From assembly GCF_010499255.1 (NCBI RefSeq), contig NZ_JAAGRN010000008.1, positions 62,001 to 126,000 of the forward strand: a stretch of 64,000 nt of DNA. The letters are read 5' to 3'. Shown here piece by piece: positions 37,452-46,248 of this stretch (positions are counted from its first letter, which is position 1; every line of letters starts with the position of its first letter). The position numbers were made by a program, and so were the translations under genes. This DNA is from Sheuella amnicola (GTDB lineage: Bacteria; Pseudomonadota; Gammaproteobacteria; Burkholderiales; Burkholderiaceae_B). Under the pieces are notes generated by a model, which worked only from the letters and a program-made list of their open reading frames with translations, was not told the DNA's origin and made no database searches.

Positions 37452-37889
37452 ATGAATACAACCAATCATTTTGTTTTCGACAACAAAGGACAACGCCTGG
37501 ATTACAAAGGAGAAATTGATATCGTCATTGATCCGGTCGAACTCTTGGCTCGCCAGGATGGCGATTCGTTGACCGGACGAATCGAAAAAATAGCGAAAGA
37601 GTTCAAACAATCCAAAGCAATCGGTATCCGGTTCGAAAAATTCACGGATGGACGTTCATACTCCATAGCGGCAAGACTGCGCGAAGCAGGTTTTAGTGCT
37701 GAATTACACGCGCTTGGCGAAATCAATCAGGAAATCGTGTTTCTTCTGAAACGTGTTGGTTTCACACACTTTCACATTCCGGATCCGGGTGCCTCGGAAC
37801 TGGCCGAAAACATACTGCGTCCCTTCGCGGGACACTATCAGGGCGCGCAAGACGGAACGCTTTCGCCCTGGCAGCAAAAGATGATCTAA
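37452..37889 (+). CDS. DUF934 protein associated with sulfite reductase
   Basis: The 145-residue product belongs to the DUF934 family, which is nearly always encoded beside cysI in proteobacteria. Its role is undefined, perhaps electron transfer or assembly for sulfite reductase. IDPVELLARQDGDS and the region FEKFTDGRSYSIAARLRE are family landmarks. There is no obvious cofactor motif. The ATG at 37452 has GAGGAAA six bases upstream, so I use it rather than an upstream reading that overlaps cobA by 47 bp. Confidence 0.87.
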   Translation: MNTTNHFVFDNKGQRLDYKGEIDIVIDPVELLARQDGDSLTGRIEKIAKEFKQSKAIGIRFEKFTDGRSYSIAARLREAGFSAELHALGEINQEIVFLLKRVGFTHFHIPDPGASELAENILRPFAGHYQGAQDGTLSPWQQKMI

Positions 37890-38017
37890 ATCAATCGCGA
37901 CAGAGTTGCCGCCGCAGCTGTATCGGCGATCAGAGATACGCCGTACAGCATGCAGACGATCGCAACAGCACGAAAAAAGTAACTGCGATAACGAGTGGTT
38001 GAATGTGTCTTTTTCAT
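37886..38017 (-). CDS. Possible 43-residue single-span membrane protein
   Basis: A short minus-strand ORF runs from the ATG at 38017 to a TAG at 37886, overlapping the DUF934 stop. The translation begins MKKTHSTTRYRSYFF, then has a hydrophobic stretch (AVAIVCMLYGVSLIADTAAAA) and a short tail. A basic N-terminus, one hydrophobic span and normal codon usage make it look like a real small membrane protein. No clear ribosome-binding site is visible and I do not recognise the family. It occupies most of the gap between the DUF934 and CMD-family genes. Confidence 0.4.
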   Translation of the reverse strand: MKKTHSTTRYRSYFFRAVAIVCMLYGVSLIADTAAAATLSRLI

Positions 38018-38114
38018 GACTACAATCATAGAGACGCAATTCAAATTTGCGAACAATCGATTTCTTATTTCCTTATAAGAAAATCACGCTCAATCGAACT
38101 AGGGGAGACAACGC

Positions 38115-38699
38115 ATGACCACAGGCAATCAACAAAAAGAAAAGCGCTTTGCACAATTAACCTTGGACACAGTGCCACCGCAATCGCGCGGACTAGCGCA
38201 AGAGATTCTGGATATTTCAAGCATCGGCCTGGGTGGTCCCTACAATGTCATGCTGCGTAGCCCCGAGTTCGCTGCACGCATCAAACACTTGCTCGATTAC
38301 TTGCGATTTGGCTCGTCACTTCCGAAAAGACTGAACGAGTTTGCAATTCTGATCCAGGCGAGAATTTGGACCTCTCAGGTTGAATGGTTCGCGCATTACC
38401 CAATCGCCTTGAAGGCAGGGTTACCCGCCTCGATCGCCGATGACCTCAAAGCCAATATTCGCCCACGCAATATGCAACCCGATGAAGAGGTCGTCTACGA
38501 TGTCTGCATGACGATGACCAAGACGCACGAAATCAGCGATGAGCTGTTCGAACATGCAAAAGCTGTATTGGGCGAACAACAATTGGTTGATCTGATCGCG
38601 GTCAGCGGAACATATGTCACGATCGCGATGTTATTGAGTCTAGGAAACGAACCATCGCCCGCGGACAAGCCACTACCCTTTCCCGAAAAACTGCGCTAA
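38115..38699 (+). CDS. Carboxymuconolactone decarboxylase-family protein
   Basis: This 194-residue helical protein has the CMD/AhpD-like fold. The active-site helix reads RIWTSQVEWFAHYPIALKAGL, with Glu and His kept as in carboxymuconolactone decarboxylases. It lacks the CxxC pair of AhpD peroxidases, so an alkylhydroperoxidase role is unlikely. GGPYNVMLRSPEFA at residues 40-53 is typical of the group. GGGGAG lies eight bases before the ATG. It is a single gene that abuts the convergent TPR gene with no gap. The substrate is unknown. Confidence 0.82.
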   Translation: MTTGNQQKEKRFAQLTLDTVPPQSRGLAQEILDISSIGLGGPYNVMLRSPEFAARIKHLLDYLRFGSSLPKRLNEFAILIQARIWTSQVEWFAHYPIALKAGLPASIADDLKANIRPRNMQPDEEVVYDVCMTMTKTHEISDELFEHAKAVLGEQQLVDLIAVSGTYVTIAMLLSLGNEPSPADKPLPFPEKLR

Positions 38700-40775
38700 T
38701 CAAGGGTTGACCCGCAAGTGATCAACCGTTTGACCGGCCAGTCGACGCGCGTGAATAGACTCGAAGGCCGATTCGAGGTGATGCGTAAACAGGCCGGTAT
38801 TGAATAAAGGACTCGATAATCTATTTTGGGCGAGCTTGTCGCGAATCCCTCTCAATTTTTCGGGGTTACCGGCCAGCTCGATGGCCAGTGCCTCGAACGA
38901 AGAGGCAGATGTTGTCACTAATTCCGGCAAGTCGATGGCATGCAACAAGCTGGCCGCGACCCGACTTGCAAATGACTGCCCTGCGATGGTGAGCACTGGC
39001 AAGCCTGCCCATAATGCATCACTTGCTGTCGTATGCGCGTTATACGGCAATGTATCCAGAAATAGATCAGCGGCACGTTGCCTGGCTAAATGCAGTTCAA
39101 CGGGCATATTTTGTGCAAAAACAAGTCTCGATGGGTCCACGCCCCGAGAGAGTGCTTCATGACGCAAATTGCTTTGTGTCTGATCGCTACCTTGCAACAG
39201 CCACAACACACTGTCCGGCACCGCTTTTAGAATAGTCATCCAGCTGTCGAATGTTGCAGGCAGAATTTTGTAATTGCTATTGAAGCAGCAGAAGACAAAA
39301 CCGGATTCCGGAAGATTCAGTTCAGCTCGATTGAAGGTTCGATTCGCAATGGGGCGCTTGTTGTCATTGGCCTGATAACTATGCGGAAGAAAAATGATTT
39401 TTTCGCTATAAAAAGAAAGGCTATCGGGCAATTGCGTTTCAGGCGAGCCATTTTTAGCTTGATTGATTTCAGTTGGGATCAGAATCGGATCCCCAATCAC
39501 ATAGTCGATGAAATCTGCGCCCATCGTACCTGGATAACCCAGATAGTTAATCTGGATAGGCGCCACGCGTGCAGCGAACAAATCCGGACGGCATCCTTTA
39601 GTCAACCCGCTCAGATCGATGGCGATATCGATTTCGAGCTTGCGGGCCAACGCAACAACGTCTTTGGCGGATTTTTCGCGCACATCATGAAAATGATCAA
39701 AACTCTGTTCCAACCGCTTGCGCATTGCGTCCTGGGTATCGGGTCCGCTTGAAAACGCATGCACCTCGAATCGAGACCTGTCATGATGATCGAAAACACC
39801 CGCGATTAGATAGGCAACAGGATGGTTCCAATAATCGGCGGAAAAATAACCTAAACGGATTTTTTCATGTTTGCCCCGCTTAGGAATCGGACTGGCCGGC
39901 GATTTCTTAGGGAAACGATCCCGCACCCAACGCTCTGCCAACTTGCGTTGTCGTGCGCCATCATCGCACAGGGCCAAAAAGGGAAACGGTGGACATACCT
40001 TCTTGCCGGCGTCAACCTGATCAAGCAACAACGCAAGTTCGCGATCGAAGTCACACCACTGACACATATGCATCTTCAAATTCAGGCGCGTGCCTGCAAG
40101 CTCGGGAATATCATCTCGATATGCAAGTGCCCGATCGTAACTTTGCACTGCCTGTTCGAATTTTCGAAGTTCAGCCAAAGCGTGGCCACGGTTATGCCAG
40201 GCGTCGGCATAATCGGAAACAAGCTCGATTGCCCGGTCGTAACTGGCGATCGCATCGTCGTAACGAGCGATGGCTTTTAATGCATTTCCTCTGTTGTATA
40301 ACGCAATTGCGTTGGAAGAATCCAGTTCGATGGCTCTGTCATAGCTAGCCAGAGCGGCATCCCAGCGCCCCAGAACCTGCAACAAATCACCACGGTTGTT
40401 ATGCGCTTCGGCAAAACCCGGATCCAGGGCCAATGCCTTGTTGTAACTGACCAATGCGGCATCGAACAAGCGTTGATCTTGTAGAACGTTTCCGAGGTTG
40501 TTGTGGGCTTGCGCAAAATCCGGCACCAGTGCGATGGCTTTTTTGATCAAGGTCGCAGCACGGTCCAGTTGTCCGGACTGAAAACACAAAACACCCAACA
40601 TGTGCAAAGCATCAAAATGCTTGGGTTGTTTTTTCAGCACAGCCTCGTACAACGAGCGCGCTTCGGACAATCGACCCTGTTGATGCAGGTCGAGCCCTTG
40701 CTGAAACATGAGGGTAAGTTGCTGCGCAACCGAAAGCTTGGCGTGAGGCGTCGAAAATGGATTAGAGGCGTTCAT
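38700..40775 (-). CDS. TPR protein with O-GlcNAc transferase-like (GT41) domain
   Basis: The 691-residue protein has six or seven tetratricopeptide repeats (about residues 20-235, e.g. FAQAHNNLGNVLQDQRLFDAAL) followed by a GT41/SPINDLY-type glycosyltransferase domain. Matches to eukaryotic OGT include YFSADYWNHPVAYL with H318 at the place of the OGT active-site histidine, FNSNYKILPATFDSWMTILK with the UDP-contacting Lys, and DTLPYNAHTTASDALWAGLP. No signal peptide is seen, so it should act in the cytoplasm. Bacterial relatives include HMW1C-like and Xanthomonas enzymes. The acceptor is unknown; no flagellin or adhesin gene lies nearby. Confidence 0.9.
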   Translation of the reverse strand: MNASNPFSTPHAKLSVAQQLTLMFQQGLDLHQQGRLSEARSLYEAVLKKQPKHFDALHMLGVLCFQSGQLDRAATLIKKAIALVPDFAQAHNNLGNVLQDQRLFDAALVSYNKALALDPGFAEAHNNRGDLLQVLGRWDAALASYDRAIELDSSNAIALYNRGNALKAIARYDDAIASYDRAIELVSDYADAWHNRGHALAELRKFEQAVQSYDRALAYRDDIPELAGTRLNLKMHMCQWCDFDRELALLLDQVDAGKKVCPPFPFLALCDDGARQRKLAERWVRDRFPKKSPASPIPKRGKHEKIRLGYFSADYWNHPVAYLIAGVFDHHDRSRFEVHAFSSGPDTQDAMRKRLEQSFDHFHDVREKSAKDVVALARKLEIDIAIDLSGLTKGCRPDLFAARVAPIQINYLGYPGTMGADFIDYVIGDPILIPTEINQAKNGSPETQLPDSLSFYSEKIIFLPHSYQANDNKRPIANRTFNRAELNLPESGFVFCCFNSNYKILPATFDSWMTILKAVPDSVLWLLQGSDQTQSNLRHEALSRGVDPSRLVFAQNMPVELHLARQRAADLFLDTLPYNAHTTASDALWAGLPVLTIAGQSFASRVAASLLHAIDLPELVTTSASSFEALAIELAGNPEKLRGIRDKLAQNRLSSPLFNTGLFTHHLESAFESIHARRLAGQTVDHLRVNP

Positions 40776-40917
40776 GCCGCGATTTTAAGGGGTTTTGCCA
40801 AACGATCCTTTACGAATTCGTTACGATCCGGTTTAAATGCTTACGCGGCCGATTTCTGCGTGTTATGTTTAAACAGTCATTCAACCGATTCGTGCAGAAA
40901 CAAGCGAGGCAATCCAC

Positions 40918-41898
40918 ATGAAAAAAATATTCACCGGTCTATTTCTTTGCGCGTTAACTATCACCGGCATCCCCTTAGCTGCGCAAGCGCAAAGTGCAGC
41001 GAACTTTCCTAATCGGACAGTCAAAATCGTCGTCCCGTTCGCACCCGGTGGATCGACCGATGCACTGGCCCGCCTGCTCGCGCAACGGCTAACCGCCTCC
41101 TGGGGACAAACCGTCATTGTCGAAAACAAGCCCGGCGCCGGAGCCACGCTTGGCGCCGACTATGTCGCCAAATCCACGCCCGATGGCTACACCGTTCTGA
41201 TGGGCGCAGCTCACCATACGATCGCGCAAAACGTCTACAAAAACCTTCCCTATCATTTTGGACGTGATTTTGCGGCGGTCAGCATGGTCGCCATGATCCC
41301 CAATGTGGTTGTGGTCAACGCAAAGGTTCCGGTCAACAACATCCAGGATCTGATCGCCTTGGCTAAAAAGGAACCCGGAAAATTGAACTACGGCTCGGCC
41401 GGTGCCGGAACCGCGCATCACTTGCTGGGTGAATCATTCAATCTTAAAGCCGGTACCCAACTTGTTCATATCCCCTACAAAGGCAGTTCTCCCGCAGTGG
41501 CAGATCTGGTCAGTGGCCAGGTACAGGTGATGTTCGATACGGTTTCATCGGCGCTCCCCCAGATCAATGCCGGCAAAACCAAAGCCCTGGCTGTCACAAC
41601 AGCAAAACGATCGTCCGCCCTTCCGAATGTTCCGACATTGAGCGAAACGGTCTTGCCCGGCTTTGACTTTGGCACTTGGTTCGGAATTTTGGCGCCTGCG
41701 GCCACCCCCACCGACGTCATCACCAAAATGAGCAACGAAATCATCAAAATCGTCCATATGCCCGAAGTTCGCAAGCAATTACTGGAAATGGGCTCTGAAC
41801 CAATTGGCAACACTCCGGCCGAAATGAAGGCCCAGATCGATGAAGAACTGCTTGAGTTTGGCTCCCTGACCAAACAGATCAAGCTCATCGTCGATTGA
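40918..41898 (+). CDS. Bug/TctC-family periplasmic solute receptor (3)
   Basis: The 326-residue receptor has a clear signal peptide (KKIFTGLFLCALTITGIPLAAQA, cleaved near AQAQS). The Bug family pattern follows: FPNRTVKIVVPFAPGGSTDALAR, VIVENKPGAGATLGADYVAKS and PDGYTVLMG. GAGG... GTAHHLLGESFNLKAGTQ is the ligand-loop region. It is followed after 83 bp by an aldo/keto reductase gene. There is no permease nearby. The ligand is unknown. Confidence 0.9.
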   Translation: MKKIFTGLFLCALTITGIPLAAQAQSAANFPNRTVKIVVPFAPGGSTDALARLLAQRLTASWGQTVIVENKPGAGATLGADYVAKSTPDGYTVLMGAAHHTIAQNVYKNLPYHFGRDFAAVSMVAMIPNVVVVNAKVPVNNIQDLIALAKKEPGKLNYGSAGAGTAHHLLGESFNLKAGTQLVHIPYKGSSPAVADLVSGQVQVMFDTVSSALPQINAGKTKALAVTTAKRSSALPNVPTLSETVLPGFDFGTWFGILAPAATPTDVITKMSNEIIKIVHMPEVRKQLLEMGSEPIGNTPAEMKAQIDEELLEFGSLTKQIKLIVD

Positions 41899-41981
41899 AT
41901 TGGACTAAAAAAATGCCTCCCATATCGGGTCGCCGTCATGTAAGCTTTTCGAATACTTGACCACCGACCCGGATATGCATC

Positions 41982-43007
41982 ATGGCAACTGACAAACCAC
42001 CTGTTTACGAAACACTTGGCGCAAGCGGATTGCGCGTACCTCGCCTGTGGCTTGGGGCCATGATGTTCGGTGACCAAACCGATGAGGCAGTCGCTCGCGA
42101 AATGGTGGCCGTCACGCGTGATGCCGGCCTGAATGCAATCGATACCGCAGATAACTACGCCGGCGGTGAATCCGAAAAGATGGTCGGAAAACTGATCGCA
42201 AAAGATCGCTCGCGCTGGGTAGTGGCCACCAAAGTCGCCAATCCAATCGGCAACGAGCCGAATGATCGCGGCACATCCAGACACTGGGTCATGCGCGAAG
42301 TCGACAACAGCTTGTCACGCCTGGCCACCGATTACATCGATGTCTACTACATGCATCGGGATGACGAATCCGTCCCGATTGAAGAGGTGCTGTCGACTTT
42401 CGCCCGTCTGATCGAGCTTGGCAAAATCCGTTATTACGGTGTGTCTAACTTTCGTGGCTGGCGTGTGGCACGTATGGTTGAAACCGCGCGCCGCATGGGA
42501 GTGCCCCAACCAATTGTCTGCCAGCCCCCTTATAGCGCCGTCACGCGCCTGATCGAAACCGAACTGATTCCAAGTTGCAACCATTATGGAGTGGGCGTGG
42601 TGGCCTACAGCCCGCTTGCACGCGGGGTGTTGACCGGGAAATATCAACCCGATGTGGCTCCCGACGCCAACAGCCGGGCCGGGCGAGGCGATCGACGCAT
42701 GCACCAGACTGAATTCAGGCCTGAGTCCATGAATGTCGCTAATGAGCTTAAAGCATATGCCCAAAGCCGCGGTCTGAGTCCGACCCAATTCGCCATTGCC
42801 TGGGCACTAAACAACCGATGCATCAGCGGAGTGATCGGAGGCCCCCGAACGCTTGATCAATGGCAGGACTATGTTTTGTCCTTGAATGTCCAGCTAACGG
42901 CTGAAGACGAGGCACTAGTCGATCGTCTGGTGCCCCAGGGCTACGCATCCACCCATGGATTCGTTGATCCCCAATATCCGATCCAGGGAAGAAAACCCCG
43001 CAACTAG
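41982..43007 (+). CDS. Aldo/keto reductase
   Basis: This 341-residue NADPH-dependent TIM-barrel oxidoreductase has the full AKR catalytic tetrad: D54 and Y59 (IDTADNYAGG), K84 (VATKV) and H125 (VYYMHRDD). GKIRYYGVSNFRGW and the YSPLARGVLTGKY segment place it among the AKR11/12-like or YajO/Tas-type enzymes. It probably reduces small aldehydes or ketones. It stands alone between a Bug receptor gene and the cyanophycin synthetase-like gene. The substrate cannot be deduced. Confidence 0.92.
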   Translation: MATDKPPVYETLGASGLRVPRLWLGAMMFGDQTDEAVAREMVAVTRDAGLNAIDTADNYAGGESEKMVGKLIAKDRSRWVVATKVANPIGNEPNDRGTSRHWVMREVDNSLSRLATDYIDVYYMHRDDESVPIEEVLSTFARLIELGKIRYYGVSNFRGWRVARMVETARRMGVPQPIVCQPPYSAVTRLIETELIPSCNHYGVGVVAYSPLARGVLTGKYQPDVAPDANSRAGRGDRRMHQTEFRPESMNVANELKAYAQSRGLSPTQFAIAWALNNRCISGVIGGPRTLDQWQDYVLSLNVQLTAEDEALVDRLVPQGYASTHGFVDPQYPIQGRKPRN

Positions 43008-43125
43008 GTTGCAAAGCGAAGGTATCCGTTTCAACCGATTACTCTACGCCCAACGTCCCGGCTTTTTACTGCGATAATCTTGAACATTAGAGTTCAATTT
43101 GCATCGCACCGGGATTAAGCGCGAC

Positions 43126-45300
43126 ATGAGTAAACGTGATATCGACATCCAGAGCATCGTACACCTACGCGGCCCCAATCTCTGGAGCTACATTCCGACC
43201 CTTGAATCGCTGATCGATATCGGCGAGCTTGAAGAATGCCCTTCAGACAAAGTTCCCGGCATGTACGAAAGATTGGTCGAATGGCTGCCCAGCCTGATCG
43301 AGCACCGCTGTAGCCCCGGCGTGCGAGGCGGCTTTCTTCAACGACTGCGCACAGGCACATGGCCTTGCCATGTTCTCGAACATGTCACCATCGCACTGCA
43401 AGATCTTGCAGGCGTACCCGGACATTTCGGACGAGCCCGCGAAACGAATAAAAGCGGCGTATACAAAGTCGTCGTCAGCGCATGGCAATTCGAGGTGACG
43501 AAAGCCGCTCTTTTCGAGGGTCGCAAACTTGTTCTCGCCGCGATGGAAAACACGCCTTATGACCTTCAGGCCGGATTGGCCCACCTGCGCGAGCTGGTCC
43601 AGGAGCACTGCCTGGGTCCCAGCACGGCAGCCATTACTTTTGCTGCTGAAGACCGTGAAATCCCTGTAATCCGTCTAAACACCGGCAATCTGGTCCAGTT
43701 CGGTTATGGCTGCAAGCAGCGCCGCATCTGGACAGCTGAAACCGACCGCACCAGTGCGATTGCGGAAACCATATCTCGCGATAAAGACCTGACCAAGTCA
43801 TTGCTAGAGGCCTGCGGCGTGCCGATTCCTCAGGGTCGTGCTGTCGATAGCGCCGCCGATGCCTGGGATGCAGCTCAGGATCTGGGCTTGCCCGTCGTGG
43901 TTAAACCAGTCGATGGCAATCATGGTCGCGGCGTATTCACCAATTTGCTGACGCAAAAAGAAGTAGAAGCGGCTTACGATGTCGCCGTGGACGAAGGTTC
44001 AGGCGTACTGGTCGAGCGCTTTATCCTCGGCAATGAACATCGCCTGCTGATTGTCGGCGGCAAGCTTGCTGCTGCGGCAAAAGGCCAAACCGCATCGGTA
44101 ATCGGCGACGGAAAGCATACCGTTCATGAACTCATACAAATTCAGATCAATTCCGATCCCCGCCGCGGGTCGGATGAAGATCAGCCGCTCAATCCCGTGC
44201 GTATTGATTCTGCCGCCAGACTTGAACTTGAACGTCAGGGGCTGCATGCAGACGCTGTTCCGGCTGCGGGAGTTGAGGTCCTGATTCAGCGCAACGGCAA
44301 CGTTGCGTTCGACTGCACCAAGGATGTTCACCCCGAGGTGACTGCCATGGCAGCACTCGCAGCCAAAGCCGTAGGGCTGGATGTTGCAGGCATCGATCTG
44401 GTCGCACTTGATATTTCACGTCCTCTCAATGAGCAAGGCGGTGCGATTGTCGAAGTCAATGCCGGGCCCGGTTTACTGATGCACCTAAAGCCTGCCGAAG
44501 GCGAGCCGCAACCGGTCGGAAAAATCATTCTGGATCATATGTTTCCCGAGGGCGAACACGGTATCATGCCACTAGTCGGTATCACCGGATCCGAAGGCAC
44601 GACTCTGGTCGCCAGAATTGTCCACAGCCTGTTGAGTCTGCGTGGACTGAAAACCGGCATTGCAAGCACAGAAGGCTTAGCGATCGGACAAAGACAGTTA
44701 CGTGCCGGCAATTGCGCTACCTGGGATGATGCACGTCGCCTGCTGTTGAACTGTGAAGTCGAAGCTGCCGTTATTGAAAATAGCGGGATGGAAATCATCA
44801 AAAATGGTCTCGCTTACGAAAAATGTACTGTAGGTATCGTCACAAACATCATTTATACGGACGAGATGAAACGTCCGGATATTGCCTACCATGACTTCGA
44901 AGAGGCTTCGGATCTTGTGAAGGTTTACAGAACCCAGGCAGATGTTGTTCTCGAAGATGGTTGTTCGGTTTTGAATGCGCAAGACCCGAATGTCGCCGAA
45001 ATTGCCCAGTACAGTGGCGGTTCGGTCACCTTGTACAGTCTGGACCCCAATCTGCCTATGGTGATTGACCACCTGTCGGAGGGCAAGCGCGCGATATTGG
45101 TCGAAAACGGCAAACTGATTCTTGCCGAAGGTTCAGTCAAAACTGCGTTGTGCGACTTGGCCGAAATTCCGGTCACTGAAAATGGGAGCAAGCCGGAACA
45201 GATCCGATGCGTCATGGCTGCCGCTGCAGCTGCATGGGCTCTGGATTTCCCAACCGACCTGATTCAAGCTGGCCTGGAAGCGTTCAAGCTCGAAACTTGA
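43126..45300 (+). CDS. cphA: Truncated cyanophycin synthetase-like protein (CphA2/CphA'-type)
   Basis: The 724-residue protein has the CphA N-terminal domain (IVHLRGPNLWSYIPTLE; RTGTWPCHVLEHVTIALQDLAG) and an intact ATP-grasp domain (DKDLTKSLLEACGVPIPQG; PVVVKPVDGNHGRGV; IVEVNAGPGLLMHL). The Mur-ligase-like domain is degenerate: the ATP loop normally GTNGKTT reads GSEGTT (residues 488-493), without its lysine. The protein stops at GLEAFKLET, where CphA1 continues another 130-150 residues into the Mur_ligase_C domain. A terminator follows 14 bp later, so the end is not a recent frameshift. It may join beta-Asp-Arg dipeptides, as reported for CphA2, or have changed function. I chose the ATG at 43126, not an upstream TTG. 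No cphA1 or cphB is nearby. Confidence 0.88.
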   Translation: MSKRDIDIQSIVHLRGPNLWSYIPTLESLIDIGELEECPSDKVPGMYERLVEWLPSLIEHRCSPGVRGGFLQRLRTGTWPCHVLEHVTIALQDLAGVPGHFGRARETNKSGVYKVVVSAWQFEVTKAALFEGRKLVLAAMENTPYDLQAGLAHLRELVQEHCLGPSTAAITFAAEDREIPVIRLNTGNLVQFGYGCKQRRIWTAETDRTSAIAETISRDKDLTKSLLEACGVPIPQGRAVDSAADAWDAAQDLGLPVVVKPVDGNHGRGVFTNLLTQKEVEAAYDVAVDEGSGVLVERFILGNEHRLLIVGGKLAAAAKGQTASVIGDGKHTVHELIQIQINSDPRRGSDEDQPLNPVRIDSAARLELERQGLHADAVPAAGVEVLIQRNGNVAFDCTKDVHPEVTAMAALAAKAVGLDVAGIDLVALDISRPLNEQGGAIVEVNAGPGLLMHLKPAEGEPQPVGKIILDHMFPEGEHGIMPLVGITGSEGTTLVARIVHSLLSLRGLKTGIASTEGLAIGQRQLRAGNCATWDDARRLLLNCEVEAAVIENSGMEIIKNGLAYEKCTVGIVTNIIYTDEMKRPDIAYHDFEEASDLVKVYRTQADVVLEDGCSVLNAQDPNVAEIAQYSGGSVTLYSLDPNLPMVIDHLSEGKRAILVENGKLILAEGSVKTALCDLAEIPVTENGSKPEQIRCVMAAAAAAWALDFPTDLIQAGLEAFKLET

Positions 45301-45314
45301 TGATCCAACAATAC

Positions 45315-45345
45315 GGCTCGTCATAAAGACGAGCCTCTATTTTTG
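45315..45345 (+). terminator. Terminator after the cyanophycin synthetase-like gene
   Basis: GGCTCGTC and GACGAGCC form an 8-bp stem with loop ATAAA, followed by TCTATTTTT. The stem begins 14 bases after the stop codon. Confidence 0.85.
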
Positions 45346-46248
45346 CCACTGAGCGATCGCCCGGGTCACAGCCGCAAACATCGCCGGATGCGTGAGATCG
45401 TGACCGCAATCAGGTATGCCGACAAGTTTGGCTTGCGGCATTGCACGCTTGATCGCCAGACTGTTTTCGTAAGGGCACACGGCATCATTGATACCGTGAA
45501 CCAACACAGCATCCAATCCTTGCAATGCTTTAGGATCAAGCAAAGCCTCGCGTGTCGTAAAACAACCATGCCTCAGATAATGGCACTGGACGCGGTAACG
45601 TGAAACTAGGGAATCGCCTACAGTCAACTCAAAGTCCGGAGCAGTCATTGGATATGCATTAAGTGCAGATTCATAGCGCGCCCAGGCAAGTGCCAGCGCG
45701 GCCTGCTCCAGCTTGTTATTTTCCAGGCAAAACACCCTATAGCCATACCCGAGCAAGTCTTCCCCGGTCGCAGGAACATGAGCCATCAGATCCGACCATA
45801 TTTCACGGCATGACTCGGGTGGCCTTTTCATGAAGGCATCAATTTCATGCACACTGCACAAAAAAGTGCTGCGCAACAGTAAATGGCGAATCATCTCAGG
45901 ATGTTGCTGCGCATAGGCAAGTGCAAGTGCGCCTCCCCACGATCCCCCTACGACATTCCAGCTTGAGATGCCGAGAAAATGTCGGAGCTTTTCAATATCT
46001 GAAACCAGGTCGGACGTACGATTATGTTCTAACTCACCTGCCGGACGGCTGTTGCCGCAACCGCGCTGATCAAACTGGATGATATGAAAATACGATGGGT
46101 CGAAGACCCTTCGATGCGCAGGACTTGAGGCACTGCCCGGACCACCATGCAGCCAAACTACAGGCACGCCGTCAGGGTTGCCGCTGGATTGCCAGTGGAT
46201 GCCGTGGCCACGCCCGACATCCAACCAGCCTTGCTGATTTTGTTCCAA
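45337..46248 (-). CDS. Proline iminopeptidase (S33 alpha/beta hydrolase)
   Basis: The enzyme removes N-terminal proline from peptides. The 303-residue sequence has the HGGPGS oxyanion motif, the QFDQRGCGNSRP loop, nucleophile S103 in GGSWGG, the acid in HGINDAVCP and a terminal catalytic His in PDCGHDLTHP. These are the standard S33 marks. The only in-frame start near the family N-terminus (GWLDVGRGH) is a TTG at 46248, directly after the TAA of the upstream Gly/Pro-rich gene and in the same frame. This suggests translation by reinitiation. The pairing of a prolyl peptidase with a proline-rich secreted protein is suggestive but unproven. Confidence 0.9.
   Translation of the reverse strand: MEQNQQGWLDVGRGHGIHWQSSGNPDGVPVVWLHGGPGSASSPAHRRVFDPSYFHIIQFDQRGCGNSRPAGELEHNRTSDLVSDIEKLRHFLGISSWNVVGGSWGGALALAYAQQHPEMIRHLLLRSTFLCSVHEIDAFMKRPPESCREIWSDLMAHVPATGEDLLGYGYRVFCLENNKLEQAALALAWARYESALNAYPMTAPDFELTVGDSLVSRYRVQCHYLRHGCFTTREALLDPKALQGLDAVLVHGINDAVCPYENSLAIKRAMPQAKLVGIPDCGHDLTHPAMFAAVTRAIAQWQK

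Noticed and set aside
45298-45345. CphA-like gene truncated by a recent frameshift
   Set aside because: A clean terminator hairpin follows 14 bases after the stop, and no remaining Mur_ligase_C sequence is seen downstream.
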